A DNA stretch of 64,000 nt. It comes from Leuconostoc inhae. GTDB taxonomy: Bacteria; Bacillota; Bacilli; Lactobacillales; Lactobacillaceae. The DNA is taken from assembly GCF_019656015.1 (NCBI RefSeq), contig NZ_BPKW01000009.1, positions 34,636 to 98,635 on the forward strand, given 5' to 3'. Below the pieces are notes generated by a model. It was not told where the DNA came from. It did not search any database and was given only the letters and a program-made list of their open reading frames with translations. Positions 8,258 through 17,336 of this stretch are shown here, in pieces. Position 1 is the stretch's first letter. Each line of letters opens with the position of its first letter. The position numbers and the translations under genes are program-made.

Positions 8258-8286
8258 TTGCATTTTGTCTATACGTCTGCTATTCT
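8258..8286 (+). promoter_or_regulatory. metK promoter
   Basis: -35 TTGCAT (8258-8263), 17 nt, extended -10 TG-C-TATTCT (8278-8286). The start would be near 8293, just ahead of the riboswitch aptamer. Confidence 0.7.
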
Positions 8287-8303
8287 AGAGATACAATTTA
8301 AAA

Positions 8304-8449
8304 CAGCTATCAAGAGTAGGCGAGTGATACAGCACGATAACCCTACACCAACCGGTCAAATATGAAACCATATTTCAGCACGGTGGTCCATCTGTACAGA
8401 TAGTCGTCACGTTAGCGCGTACCGACTAATCGTTGGTGCGCGCTTTTTC
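8304..8449 (+). promoter_or_regulatory. SAM-I (S-box) type riboswitch with terminator, leader of metK
   Basis: P1 CAGCTATC / GATAG (8304-8311 with 8399-8403) encloses S-box-like conserved elements: ATCAAGAG after the first strand, GAT near 8335, CCAACC (8347-8352) and GGTGGT (8382-8387). A hairpin AGCGCGTACCGAC / GTTGGTGCGCGCT (8414-8426 with 8432-8444, 13 bp) and a T-run follow, so the expression platform is transcription termination when SAM is bound. Control of metK by SAM is the expected feedback. The terminator is certain; the aptamer class is a motif-level call, and the SMK box seen on metK in other lactobacilli was not found. Confidence 0.78.
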
Positions 8450-8501
8450 ATTTGCGACCAGTAGCTTTTTATTTTGAAATTTTAAGGAGGTCATGTTTCA
8501 C

Positions 8502-9659
8502 ATGACAAAGTATTTCACATCAGAATCAGTTTCCGCAGGACATCCTGACAAAATAGCCGATCAAATAGCCGATGCTATTTTGGATGCAGTGCTTGAGCAA
8601 GACCCACATGCACGCTCAGCCGTCGAAGTAACAACGTCAACTGGTGATGTATCTATTTTTGGTGAATTATCAACATCAGCATATGTTAACGTACGACAAA
8701 TTGCAACGGATACAATTCGCGAGATTGGTTATAATAAAGCTGAACTCGGTTTCACAGCTAATTCTGTTAACGTTTCAAATAAAATTGTTGAACAATCAGA
8801 CGACATTTCGCAAGCAGTTGACAACGCTGATGATGATCCTGAACAATTGGGTGCTGGTGATCAAGGTATGGTTTTTGGTTATGCAACAAATGAAACTGAT
8901 AGCTATATTCCATTAACATTAGCTTTGTCACACCGTTTGATGCGAAAAATTCGCGATGTACGTGAGGCAGGCACAGTGTCTTATCTACGTCCGGATGCTA
9001 AAGCTGAAGTGAGTGTTGAATTGGATGATAATGATAAGGTTATACGTATTGCTGCAGTTGTTTTGTCAACACAACATGATGAAGAGGTAACGCTTGATCA
9101 ATTACGAGCAGATGTTCGTCGATTGGTTATTGATGCCGTTTTGCCACAAGATTTAGTTGATGACAATACAATCTATTATATTAATCCTTCTGGGCGTTTT
9201 GTACTTGGCGGACCACAGGCTGATTCTGGTTTAACTGGCAGAAAAATAATTGTTGACACATATGGTGGTGCTGCGCATCATGGTGGTGGCGCATTTTCAG
9301 GTAAAGATGCAACCAAGGTTGACCGTTCAGCTGCATATTTTGCACGATATGTCGCTAAAAATCTAGTTGCAGCTGGTGTGGCTGATAAATTAGAATTACA
9401 AGTTGCGTACGCTATTGGTGTCGCACAACCAGTGTCATTAAATATCGACACTTTTGGTACGTCAAAAATTTCTGAATCAAAAATTCGCGATATTACATCA
9501 CAATTATTTGATTTCCGACCATTAGCAATTATCAACCATTTAAACTTACGTCGACCAATATATAAGCAAACAGCTGCGTTTGGTCATTTTGGTCGAACAG
9601 ATATCGATTTGCCTTGGGAAGCATTAGACAAAATTGATGAAATTAAGGCGCTATTGTAA
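8502..9659 (+). CDS. metK: S-adenosylmethionine synthetase
   Basis: About 385 residues. Makes SAM from methionine and ATP. Diagnostic segments include [18 protein letters not shown] at the N-terminus, [12 protein letters not shown], and [22 protein letters not shown] (read as two consecutive motifs) for phosphate binding, followed by FGHFGR near the C-terminus. AAGGAGG (8484-8490) is 2 nt from an ATG at 8493 and 11 nt from the in-frame ATG at 8502; the latter gives the family's normal N-terminus. The gene sits behind a SAM-responsive terminator. It appears to be the only methionine-pathway gene in the window. Confidence 0.97.
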   Translation: MTKYFTSESVSAGHPDKIADQIADAILDAVLEQDPHARSAVEVTTSTGDVSIFGELSTSAYVNVRQIATDTIREIGYNKAELGFTANSVNVSNKIVEQSDDISQAVDNADDDPEQLGAGDQGMVFGYATNETDSYIPLTLALSHRLMRKIRDVREAGTVSYLRPDAKAEVSVELDDNDKVIRIAAVVLSTQHDEEVTLDQLRADVRRLVIDAVLPQDLVDDNTIYYINPSGRFVLGGPQADSGLTGRKIIVDTYGGAAHHGGGAFSGKDATKVDRSAAYFARYVAKNLVAAGVADKLELQVAYAIGVAQPVSLNIDTFGTSKISESKIRDITSQLFDFRPLAIINHLNLRRPIYKQTAAFGHFGRTDIDLPWEALDKIDEIKALL

Positions 9660-9677
9660 TTTTTAAAATAGCGTGTA

Positions 9678-9691
9678 TGTTAAAATAAGAT
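9678..9691 (+). promoter_or_regulatory. Extended -10 placed for a leaderless mRNA
   Basis: TG-T-TAAAAT (9678-9686) ends 5 nt before the ATG at 9692. No SD is present between the metK stop and this start. Confidence 0.5.
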
Positions 9692-10630
9692 ATGGTAAAA
9701 AAGCAATCAACAATACAACTTTTAATGTTTGGTATGGCAATAGGTGAAAGTATGACGCAACTGTCTAGCAGCCAGCAGGATGAGTTATTACAAGCACCGG
9801 TTCAATTTACTAATGAGTTAAGCTGGGGATCACAAACGAGCCTTTCTTTAACAACAATTGCCAGTTTGTCACGTGGCTATCAGTTAACTGATGTCATGAA
9901 TCATTTTCAAAATTGGTATAAGAGGCGTCAGTTTGTACCGGAAAATACAGTACAACATGTTGACGCAGTCACGAAACAGGCAATGGACAACTACACTAAA
10001 AACAGAGATACACTAGCCTCTGGCGTTCTTGAAGATATAGCAGATAGTGAAAATATATTGGTTCGAATGTTACCAGTGGCACTGTATTTACATCACGAAT
10101 ATGGTGTATCATTTATTAATGATGAAACAGCCATGTTGACATTGCATCGCATTGCTGGCTTGACCCATAATGATGAAGGATCATTGGTCAGTGTGGGCAT
10201 GCTTAGTCTCATTATTAGTCAAATACTAGACGGGCAAAATCTACGTGATGCTGTAGAAAATGGTTTGGCCTTTGGTTTTGAATATTATTCGCGGCATAAG
10301 GTATTTGAATCAGAATTAGTGGCATTTGAAGAATTAAACTTACCTGATTTTGCTAATATTCCAGTTAATCACATTAAATTAGACGGTCGCAGTGCAAGTA
10401 CTTTGGAAGCAATTATTTGGTCATTACTTAATAGTGATAGTTACATGCAAGCCATGGAAAATGCTTTTTTACATGGTCATGCCAATAGTGTTATTCCAAC
10501 AGCAGTGAGTGCTATTGCAGCCGTTTTTTATGATGATGAGTTAGTTTTACAGGCTAGTCAGCATTTAATTTCGCGAAAGTTGATTGTGAGTGTTACGCAT
10601 CAAGCAGAAAGATTAGGACGTTTTAATTGA
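9692..10630 (+). CDS. ADP-ribosylglycohydrolase-fold protein with lost metal ligands
   Basis: 312 residues. The order of blocks follows the ADP-ribosyl-[dinitrogen reductase] hydrolase (DraG/ARH) family: GMAIGESM, SWGSQTSLSL, VRMLPVALYLHH, IAGLTHNDEGS, STLEAIIWSLLNSDSYMQAM and a C-terminal GHANSVIPTAVSAIAAVFYDD. In active enzymes the second block reads W(T/S)DDT and the last GGDTDT; both acidic metal-binding clusters are replaced here (WGSQT and GHANSV). The dinuclear Mg2+/Mn2+ site is therefore probably absent, so this is likely a pseudoenzyme or a binding protein. It lies just after metK but has its own apparent leaderless promoter and its own terminator. Confidence 0.7.
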   Translation: MVKKQSTIQLLMFGMAIGESMTQLSSSQQDELLQAPVQFTNELSWGSQTSLSLTTIASLSRGYQLTDVMNHFQNWYKRRQFVPENTVQHVDAVTKQAMDNYTKNRDTLASGVLEDIADSENILVRMLPVALYLHHEYGVSFINDETAMLTLHRIAGLTHNDEGSLVSVGMLSLIISQILDGQNLRDAVENGLAFGFEYYSRHKVFESELVAFEELNLPDFANIPVNHIKLDGRSASTLEAIIWSLLNSDSYMQAMENAFLHGHANSVIPTAVSAIAAVFYDDELVLQASQHLISRKLIVSVTHQAERLGRFN

Positions 10631-10677
10631 AAAAGGGTTTAGCCATCAGCTATTGCATGATGACTAAACCTTTTTTA
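10630..10677 (+). terminator. Intrinsic terminator, bidirectional
   Basis: AAAGGGTTTAG and CATCA on the left pair with TGATG and CTAAACCTTTT on the right, with small bulges; a T-run follows and an A-run precedes. Serves the ARH homologue and the convergent lipid kinase. Confidence 0.85.
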
Positions 10678-10680
10678 TTG

Positions 10681-11610
10681 TTATAACCAAAATGGATAAG
10701 TTTGATAATCAATGTTAAACGAAAATGTGCCATTCCCTAATTCTTCGCCATCTATTTGACCAGGTTGGATGTCACGAACGTGAATTTTGGCACCGCGAGC
10801 CAAGGGTATTTTATGGACAGATTTGAATTGTAAATGACCACCATCTTTTTTTAGGGCGGCAAACATTAATAAAAACTGAATGAATGACATTTTTTCAGCA
10901 ACCACCATATCAAGTTCATTTTGATGAACATCTGCACCTGGTAAAATAGCAATACCACCACCAAAGTAGGCTTGATTTGTTAATGTTACAAGAAATGCGT
11001 GAGGTATTTGAATATAATCTTCACCATTCATCATTGTCATTTGAAAATCATGCTGTTTGAAAAAAACGTTTAAGACAGACAGCAGATAACTGAGTGAACC
11101 AAGTCCTAATTTGTTTAAACGATGTTTTAAAGTTGTTTGATTTGTCTGCGCAACAACTGCAGCATCAAATCCGATGCCAATACTGTTAATAAAGTATTTA
11201 GTTGTGCGATGTGGTGCATCACCATCAATTTTGCCGATGGTAAGCATTTGAGAGTGAGTGACGTTTTTAAGGTGATTAGACGCTTGTTCAGCTGTTCCAA
11301 GATTCACACCACGAGCAAAGTCATTACCTGAACCTGTTGGTATATAGGCAATAGGTAGCTTAGCATCACGCTTAAATTGCAGTAACCCATTTAGTACGTC
11401 GTTTAACGTGCCATCACCACCGATAACGAGAACAACTGCTTTTGGATCATCAATGGTTTTGGCTAGTTTTTTGGCTAAATATATCGCATGTCCAGCATAA
11501 TTGGTATCATGCCATGCTACAATATTTAACGTGCTTTTGATGTTGGTGACAATATTTGAGTGAACGCCATTACCAGCGGTAGGGTTGTTAATGACAAAAT
11601 AATTAGGCAT
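10681..11610 (-). CDS. Diacylglycerol kinase family lipid kinase
   Basis: 309 residues of the DAGK_cat superfamily (YegS/BmrU/DgkB). Visible features: NNPTAGNG near the N-terminus, VLVIGGDGTLNDVLNG with the GGDGT nucleotide site, IPTGSGNDFARG, and INSIGIGFDAAV opening the C-terminal beta-sandwich. Such enzymes phosphorylate diacylglycerol or related lipids; the exact substrate is open. It is distinct from the DgkB orthologue at 35 kb, so the genome has two family members. SD is weak (GAAAG). It lies 78 nt downstream of ppcA on the same strand, separated by a small terminator. Confidence 0.88.
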   Translation of the reverse strand: MPNYFVINNPTAGNGVHSNIVTNIKSTLNIVAWHDTNYAGHAIYLAKKLAKTIDDPKAVVLVIGGDGTLNDVLNGLLQFKRDAKLPIAYIPTGSGNDFARGVNLGTAEQASNHLKNVTHSQMLTIGKIDGDAPHRTTKYFINSIGIGFDAAVVAQTNQTTLKHRLNKLGLGSLSYLLSVLNVFFKQHDFQMTMMNGEDYIQIPHAFLVTLTNQAYFGGGIAILPGADVHQNELDMVVAEKMSFIQFLLMFAALKKDGGHLQFKSVHKIPLARGAKIHVRDIQPGQIDGEELGNGTFSFNIDYQTYPFWL

Positions 11611-11652
11611 GGTTTGTGGTTTCTTTCAAAAAACAAATTAGTTTCATTGTAT

Positions 11653-11673
11653 CAAAAAAAGCCCCTAAGGGCT
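11653..11673 (-). terminator. Intrinsic terminator of ppcA
   Basis: On the minus strand AGCCC-TTAG-GGGCT followed by seven T. Confidence 0.75.
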
Positions 11674-11688
11674 ATGAACAATATGATA

Positions 11689-13206
11689 TTAACCTAAGAA
11701 GTGTCTGAGTTGTGCCATGCGATTAATTAAAGCTGTGGTAGCAACTGGTGAGCCATCTTTGATTTGAACGACTTGCAACGCAATTTCTGCGTGTTGTTGT
11801 TGTTCACGATTATGAGGCCCAATTTCAAGATTAAAAATGGCTTTGAGTGTCATAATGTCTTGCTCTACCTCTGCCCAAGCGGGGCTTTGAGTTTTAAGGA
11901 TTTCCAAAGCATCTAAATTAATATAACCTGATAGTTCACGGAAATCTTTTTTCATGCTGGGATAATTTCGGACGAACACTGACAAATGATCAGCATTTAA
12001 ATTGGCTAATGCGCGACCGAAACCAATAAATTCAGGCGGTACACCGATTGAATAAAATGACCCTGTAAAGTTAATAGCGCGTGGAAGTTCGATGCCATCA
12101 ACTGATCGTGAATAACCAAGAACACCGACGTGCTGGCGGCGGTCACGTCGCTTAGGAAATGCCTTGAAGATGGGCTGCATGTCTGGAATTAATTGATCCA
12201 GTGTGTTCGCATAAAACTTAGCAGACTCTTCAGCTACTTCTGCCAGAATTTTTTGATCATCAGCAGAAATTTTTAATGGCTCGGCATTTGGCAGCTTTTC
12301 TTTTAACTCTGTGATAGCTTGTTGTACATCTTCTAACGGGAAATCATAACGGAAAGCGGACTGTACAGTCGCAGTGCGTACACCAGGAAATTCTGTGACG
12401 TAACGGTCAATGCGATGTGGTGATAAACCACCACGAAAAATAGCTGAGCCCGTACCAGAGATAGGATAAATATCGATATTTTCCTCTTTTGCAAATTCAT
12501 GTAATCTTGCAATAGCCAGTTTATTACCTGTGATTGAACTCATAAATCCGGCGGTTAAGGCAGAGTCAGATCCTGCTAGGAATACACGCAGGTATTTTGG
12601 TCGAAAACCAAAGTGTTCCTCATGCAACTTGAGATATTCTTTTAAAATTTCAGGTGCATGTAACTGGGTATTAAAATCCTCAAACAGAGGAATCATTTCA
12701 ATATAGGGTGTGTTTTTATCATTTTTTGTAAATTCAATTGATTTAAAGTTAGCTAACTTTTCAAACAAGATTTGCATTTCAAGCAATTGATCTGCACGTT
12801 GTGCCATTGGTAATATTGCTTCAAACAAAGGCCGTTGATCAAAACCAAGGTCATGGGAAAAATCCTCTGAACTTAAAATAGCGGTCATTGCTTGCATTAA
12901 GCTGTAGCCTTTTTCTTCCCAAATGTTTGGGAAGCGGAAAGTTAGAAATTTATCGCGACCAATTTGATTTGTTTTGAAGTAATCATATTCGGTACTAAAT
13001 AGGCGATCGATGACGGCTGCATCGGCATGTTTACCTTCCCAGTCCCACATATACTCATCAACGTTTAATTCGCTAAAATTTTCGAAAGCTTCGTTCATTT
13101 CGCTATAAGCGCTGATAAATGGTTGCTGTGAGGCATCCCAAAATGGTGCATGTGCATTATCAGGATGTTGCGTACCCATAATAGTGGGAATTTTTCGTTG
13201 TGTCAT
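11689..13206 (-). CDS. ppcA: Phosphoenolpyruvate carboxylase, archaeal type
   Basis: 505 residues, far shorter than the ~900-residue bacterial/plant enzyme and matching the archaeal-type family (PpcA). The start IPTIMGTQHPDNA carries the family's TQHPDN motif; SGTGSAIFRGGLSPHRIDRY and HVGVLGYSRSV are further signatures, and FPKRRDRRQH supplies a basic cluster. It carboxylates phosphoenolpyruvate to oxaloacetate, feeding aspartate and related amino acids in an organism without a full TCA cycle. SD AAAGGAG is well placed. In bacteria this form is restricted to a few lineages including Leuconostoc and Oenococcus, which supports the taxonomic call. Confidence 0.95.
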   Translation of the reverse strand: MTQRKIPTIMGTQHPDNAHAPFWDASQQPFISAYSEMNEAFENFSELNVDEYMWDWEGKHADAAVIDRLFSTEYDYFKTNQIGRDKFLTFRFPNIWEEKGYSLMQAMTAILSSEDFSHDLGFDQRPLFEAILPMAQRADQLLEMQILFEKLANFKSIEFTKNDKNTPYIEMIPLFEDFNTQLHAPEILKEYLKLHEEHFGFRPKYLRVFLAGSDSALTAGFMSSITGNKLAIARLHEFAKEENIDIYPISGTGSAIFRGGLSPHRIDRYVTEFPGVRTATVQSAFRYDFPLEDVQQAITELKEKLPNAEPLKISADDQKILAEVAEESAKFYANTLDQLIPDMQPIFKAFPKRRDRRQHVGVLGYSRSVDGIELPRAINFTGSFYSIGVPPEFIGFGRALANLNADHLSVFVRNYPSMKKDFRELSGYINLDALEILKTQSPAWAEVEQDIMTLKAIFNLEIGPHNREQQQHAEIALQVVQIKDGSPVATTALINRMAQLRHFLG

Positions 13207-13380
13207 GACGGCTCCTTTGTTTTGTACTTATACCATTTTAGCATACTGATAGGTGTTTAAAAATTTTGATTTTGATTTTTATATAGTAAAATACGAAAAA
13301 ATAGAAAGAATGTTCGGAAATCAGAAGATAACTTGCTTTACAGTTAGAAAATCAGGTGTCGCATTGAATAAAATATATAC

Positions 13381-13414
13381 AAAAAAAGCCAAGCAAAAAT
13401 GAAGCGTGCTTGGC
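13381..13414 (-). terminator. Intrinsic terminator of the rpoY-rnjA transcript
   Basis: On the minus strand GCCAAGCA / TGCTTGGC with an 11-nt loop, followed by at least seven T. Confidence 0.88.
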
Positions 13415-13421
13415 ATCTTAT

Positions 13422-15104
13422 TTAAATCATAATTAGCATCGGTAAGACCATAGGTTTACGAGCAGTTTCTTTGTATAGAAATCTAGAAAGATCATCAATA
13501 ACAGCTTGACGAATATCTGCTTCGCTGACATTGGGATTATTCATCACACGACGCATTGTTCCGAAAATAATACGACGGCCTTCATTAATTAAATCACCAG
13601 ACTCACGCATGTAAACGAATCCGCGAGATAAAATATCTGGGCCAGACAAAATTTCTTTTTCTTTTAAATCAATTGTTGCAGTAACGACAACTAAGCCATC
13701 CTGAGACAATTTTTGACGATCATGTAATACAACTGAGCCGATATCTCCGATACCAGAGCCATCAATGTAGGTGTCGTCGCCAGGAAAATGACCAGCGACA
13801 CGAGCATTTTCACCATCTAAAGCTAAAACATCACCATTCTCTAAAATGAAAGTGTGATCTTTAGGGACATCTAGTTCTTGCGCTAGTGAAGCATGAACCT
13901 TAAGCATACGATACTCACCATGGACTGGCATGAAGAATTTTGGCTTCATTAAGGCAATCATGAGTTTTTCTTCTTCTTGACCACCGTGACCAGATGTGTG
14001 GATGTTGTTGACTTTACCATAAATAACATTGGCGCCGCCTTCTTCTAACTTATTGATTACCTGATTGACAGAAGCTGTGTTACCAGGGATAGGTGAAGAA
14101 GAGAAAATAACATTATCTTTAGGTTTTAGGCGAATTTGCTTATGAGTACCTTCAGCGATTCGTGCTAAAGCTGCCATTGGTTCACCTTGAGAGCCAGTTG
14201 ATAAAATTAATAACTCATCATCTGGAATATGTTTAATTTCAGACTGCTCAACAAGCATATTGTCTGGAATATTTAAGTAACCTAGGGCGCGTCCATTAGT
14301 TACAGCCGATTCCATTGAACGACCAAACACAGCAATTTTACGACCATGGGCGATAGCAGCATCTGTTGCCATGCGAACACGATTCATATTAGAAGCGAAC
14401 GTTGCAAAAATGATACGTCCGTGTTCGATTTTATCAAAAATGCGGTTAACGGATTTGGCGACCCAAGCTTCTGATTTTGTCCATTCAGGACGTTCAGCGT
14501 TAGTTGAATCACTCATCATGAGTAAGACACCATTTTCGCCAATACGAGCCATTGACCAGAGGTTTGGTGGCTGCTTAGTTGTGGGTGTCAGATCAAACTT
14601 AAAGTCACCAGTTTCAACAATTGTACCAACGGGCGTGTGAACAGCGACACCAAATACATCAGGTATTGAGTGTGTTGTTCGGAAAAATTCAACGCTTAAT
14701 TTGTCAAACTCTAGTACTGAGCCATCTGTAATTTCGTGTAATTCAACACGATTTAACATTTGTTTTTCTTCAAGTTTATTCTTGATTAAAGCCATGGCTA
14801 AGGGGCCAGCATAGACTGGCACGTTAACTGATTGTAAAAAATAGGAGATGGCACCGATATGGTCTTCGTGTCCGTGCGTAATAACCAATGCCTTGACGCG
14901 ATCGATGTTGTCAACTAAATAAGTATAGTCAGGAATAACATAATCGATGCCGAGTAAATCGTCTTCCGGGAACTTAATACCCGCGTCGACGACAATGATT
15001 TCATTTTGATACTCAATACCGTATGTATTCTTACCGATCTCGCCTAATCCACCTAGCGCATATACTGCGACTTCATTAGGTTTAATATCTACAGAATATG
15101 TCAT
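13422..15104 (-). CDS. rnjA: Ribonuclease J (RNase J1)
   Basis: 560 residues. A metallo-beta-lactamase/beta-CASP nuclease with 5'-3' exo- and endonuclease activity, central to mRNA turnover and rRNA maturation in Bacillota. Metal-binding HGHEDH is at residues 77-82; GLGEIGKN near residue 20, SDSTNAERP, STGSQGEPMAAL and PVHGEYRML are conserved blocks, and the C-terminal domain is complete. It starts 2 nt after the rpoY stop, so translation is likely coupled. The rpoY-rnjA pairing is the usual Bacillota arrangement. J1 rather than J2 is inferred from that linkage. Confidence 0.96.
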   Translation of the reverse strand: MTYSVDIKPNEVAVYALGGLGEIGKNTYGIEYQNEIIVVDAGIKFPEDDLLGIDYVIPDYTYLVDNIDRVKALVITHGHEDHIGAISYFLQSVNVPVYAGPLAMALIKNKLEEKQMLNRVELHEITDGSVLEFDKLSVEFFRTTHSIPDVFGVAVHTPVGTIVETGDFKFDLTPTTKQPPNLWSMARIGENGVLLMMSDSTNAERPEWTKSEAWVAKSVNRIFDKIEHGRIIFATFASNMNRVRMATDAAIAHGRKIAVFGRSMESAVTNGRALGYLNIPDNMLVEQSEIKHIPDDELLILSTGSQGEPMAALARIAEGTHKQIRLKPKDNVIFSSSPIPGNTASVNQVINKLEEGGANVIYGKVNNIHTSGHGGQEEEKLMIALMKPKFFMPVHGEYRMLKVHASLAQELDVPKDHTFILENGDVLALDGENARVAGHFPGDDTYIDGSGIGDIGSVVLHDRQKLSQDGLVVVTATIDLKEKEILSGPDILSRGFVYMRESGDLINEGRRIIFGTMRRVMNNPNVSEADIRQAVIDDLSRFLYKETARKPMVLPMLIMI

Positions 15105-15106
15105 AA

Positions 15107-15319
15107 TTAGAACGTTGTAATTTCGAAGTTAGGGTTGGCTTTTTCATAAGTCAATGCCTTATCTGTTAATTCTTCGATAGCTTCCACATTATAAGTTGTG
15201 TTTTCTTCAATAATTTCCCGTGCTTGTGGCAAGCTGTCTGCCGTCAAGTAGAGTGAAACTGTTGTTTCACGCTTGGGATTGCGTTCCGGATGTTCTTGGT
15301 AATAAACTTTGTAAATCAT
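15107..15319 (-). CDS. rpoY: RNA polymerase epsilon subunit
   Basis: 70 residues of the DUF1447/YkzG family. It begins MIYKVYYQEHPERNPKRETT and contains the SLYLTADSLPQAREIIEENT helix-strand region. RpoY is a small RNA polymerase-associated protein of Bacillota with structural similarity to the phage inhibitor Gp2. SD GGAGG lies 5 nt before the ATG. It is directly followed by rnjA, the conserved neighbour. Confidence 0.95.
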   Translation of the reverse strand: MIYKVYYQEHPERNPKRETTVSLYLTADSLPQAREIIEENTTYNVEAIEELTDKALTYEKANPNFEITTF

Positions 15320-15473
15320 AATGCCTCCAAAATATAGTAGTTTAATTTAATTTTTCACGAACGAAAACCTATATAATAGTGTACCACATAGCGTATAGAA
15401 ACGGGGGAATTGTCAAAATTATTGCTTGATTATTGTGTATAATATTGTTAGATTTATAGAAAGGAATAATCAA

Positions 15474-16049
15474 ATGACAGTTCAATCAATTGCCGTGTTC
15501 ATGGGCGCACAATTTGGAAATGATCCAAAATATACTGAAATAGCAGAGAAACTTGGCCAAATAATTGCCGAAAAAAAACTGAAATTAGTTTATGGCGGTG
15601 GTAGAGATGGCTTAATGGGGGCGACAGCACTGAGTACAATGGCTCACGGTGGGGAAGTTATTGGTATAACCCCCGATAATCTGGCTGAAGATGCTGTTTC
15701 GCCAGAGCAAGTGACGCGATTAATTGAGGTTGATAATATGTCAGAGCGTAAAGATCTCATGATGCGCTATGCTGATGCTTTCATTGTGCTTCCTGGCGGT
15801 TTTGGTACTTTAGAAGAACTGGCACAAGTCCTTAGTTGGGCAAAGATAGGATTACATGACAAACCACTGATTCTATTAAATATCAATGGTTTTTATGATA
15901 ATTTGTGGGATTGGTTAAAAGAGACTGTGACCAACGGTTTTGTAGCTGAACATGAATTGCAACACGTACAGCTGTTTGATAATATTGACGATACGTTCAC
16001 TTATATTAATCAGTTTGACATAGCAAGTCATGAGACAAATGGTCATTAA
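15474..16049 (+). CDS. LOG-family protein (TIGR00730), probable nucleoside 5'-monophosphate phosphoribohydrolase
   Basis: 191 residues from the ATG at 15474, which has SD AAAGGA 8-9 nt upstream; a longer reading from 15426 lacks an SD. Motifs: YGGGRDGLMGATA and VLPGGFGTLEELAQVLSWAKIGLH, the latter being the PGGxGTxxE catalytic and AMP-binding loop. Homologues release the base from cytokinin riboside monophosphates or AMP-like substrates. The bacterial role is often nucleotide salvage or remains unknown. A MarR-type regulator gene follows after 24 nt and may be cotranscribed. Confidence 0.9.
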   Translation: MTVQSIAVFMGAQFGNDPKYTEIAEKLGQIIAEKKLKLVYGGGRDGLMGATALSTMAHGGEVIGITPDNLAEDAVSPEQVTRLIEVDNMSERKDLMMRYADAFIVLPGGFGTLEELAQVLSWAKIGLHDKPLILLNINGFYDNLWDWLKETVTNGFVAEHELQHVQLFDNIDDTFTYINQFDIASHETNGH

Positions 16050-16073
16050 TCGTGTGTATGATTAGGAGGAAAA

Positions 16074-16538
16074 ATGACAAATTCTGATTTGATGACTGAG
16101 TTTATTCATGTCTATATGTCATCATTAAAACATTTGGAGAAGTTGATTTCACAACCGACAAGTCAGTTTGGCCTATCATTTGAACAGTGGTTAATCATGA
16201 CTGCAGTGGTGAAAAATAATCAAAATGAGCCACTAACGTTGACAAAAATTGCCGCTGAACGTGGTGTGACAAAGGGCGCAATTGCTCGCCAACTTAAACC
16301 ACTATTTGAACAAGGCTATTTGAATCAAGTAAAAGATGATCAGGATCATAGACGCATTTTATTAAATTTAACATCCGAAGGTCAGCGAGTGGAATCAATT
16401 ATTACACAACGTGTGAACAGTCGTTTTGATGGTTGGCTAGAGACTTACGGTCTAGCTGAAGGGAAAACATTATTAAACACGTTGCGCCGATTGGACACGT
16501 TGATTGTGCAACCAGAATTAAATAAAGGGAAACATTGA
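16074..16538 (+). CDS. MarR-family transcriptional regulator
   Basis: 154 residues with a typical MarR winged helix: LTLTKIAAERGVTKGAIARQLKPLFEQGYLNQVKDDQDHRRILLNLTSEG includes the recognition helix and the wing with the conserved D(Q)DHRR. Flanking helices give the dimerisation domain. SD AGGAGG is ideal. Ligand and targets are unknown; the preceding LOG gene is the only candidate partner. No obvious palindromic operator was noticed immediately upstream. Confidence 0.92.
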   Translation: MTNSDLMTEFIHVYMSSLKHLEKLISQPTSQFGLSFEQWLIMTAVVKNNQNEPLTLTKIAAERGVTKGAIARQLKPLFEQGYLNQVKDDQDHRRILLNLTSEGQRVESIITQRVNSRFDGWLETYGLAEGKTLLNTLRRLDTLIVQPELNKGKH

Positions 16539-16580
16539 TATAACAACATATTTGTGGTAAAATTCTATCTTGTGTGAAGA

Positions 16581-16609
16581 CTGCAAATATAGTGGTTTTC
16601 TGTTATAAT
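16581..16609 (+). promoter_or_regulatory. efp promoter
   Basis: Extended -10 TG-T-TATAAT (16601-16609) with a weak -35 CTGCAA (16581-16586). Confidence 0.6.
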
Positions 16610-16642
16610 AAACTATATTATTAATAAAAGAGGATATTAATC

Positions 16643-17203
16643 ATGGCTATTGGCATGAATGATTTGAAAAATGGTTTAACAATTGAGTACACGAATGGAC
16701 TATGGCGTGTTTTGGATTTCCAACACGTGAAGCCTGGTAAAGGTGGTGCTTTTGTTCGCTCAAAGTTGAAGAACTTGCGAACTGGTGCTGTTAACGAAGT
16801 AACATTCCGTCCTGGAGATAAGTTTGAACAGGCTGACATTACAACACGTCCAATGTCATATTTGTATGCTGAAAATGATGGTCGTGTTTTCATGGATGTT
16901 GAAACATATGAACAAGTCAATTTGCCAGACGATAAAATTGCGTCAGCCTTAAAGTTTTTGCTTGAAGGCATGGAAGTTAAGATAACTATGTATGGTAATG
17001 AAATTCTTGGTGCTGAATTACCATCAACAGTACCTTTGAAAATCACTGAAACACAACCTGGTATTAAAGGTGCGACAGCAACCGGTTCAGGCAAGCCAGC
17101 AACTTTGGAAACTGGGGCAACGATAACAGTGCCTGATTTTATTAACGAAGGCGAAACAATCATCGTTAATACAGAAGACGGTTCATATAAAGGTCGTGCT
17201 TAA
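16643..17203 (+). CDS. efp: Translation elongation factor P
   Basis: 186 residues, full length. EF-P binds stalled ribosomes between P and E sites and promotes peptide bond formation at polyproline stretches. The KOW-like domain I contains [16 protein letters not shown] with the tip lysine (Lys33) that is post-translationally modified in many bacteria; domains II and III follow, with the signature [16 protein letters not shown] and the C-terminal [29 protein letters not shown] terminator follows, then yqhY-nusB, the usual Bacillota order. Confidence 0.98.
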   Translation: MAIGMNDLKNGLTIEYTNGLWRVLDFQHVKPGKGGAFVRSKLKNLRTGAVNEVTFRPGDKFEQADITTRPMSYLYAENDGRVFMDVETYEQVNLPDDKIASALKFLLEGMEVKITMYGNEILGAELPSTVPLKITETQPGIKGATATGSGKPATLETGATITVPDFINEGETIIVNTEDGSYKGRA

Positions 17204-17280
17204 TCAAACAAGCATGACATTAATATGTCGTGTGTTTTAATTTTACAGTATGAGTGTTTGAGTAATAGGGAACACGTTTC

Positions 17281-17310
17281 AAAAAGTTCCCCCTGTGGAA
17301 CTTTTTATTT
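17281..17310 (+). terminator. Intrinsic terminator of efp
   Basis: AAAAAGTTCC / GGAACTTTTT, 10-bp stem with 6-nt loop, followed by TATTTT. Confidence 0.92.
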
Positions 17311-17336
17311 TAAAGAATATTTTCGAGGATTAAATA

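Noticed and set aside
16621..17163. 180-codon open frame antisense to efp
   Set aside because: It lies wholly opposite the highly conserved efp gene, has no SD and no family resemblance; a shadow of efp codon usage.
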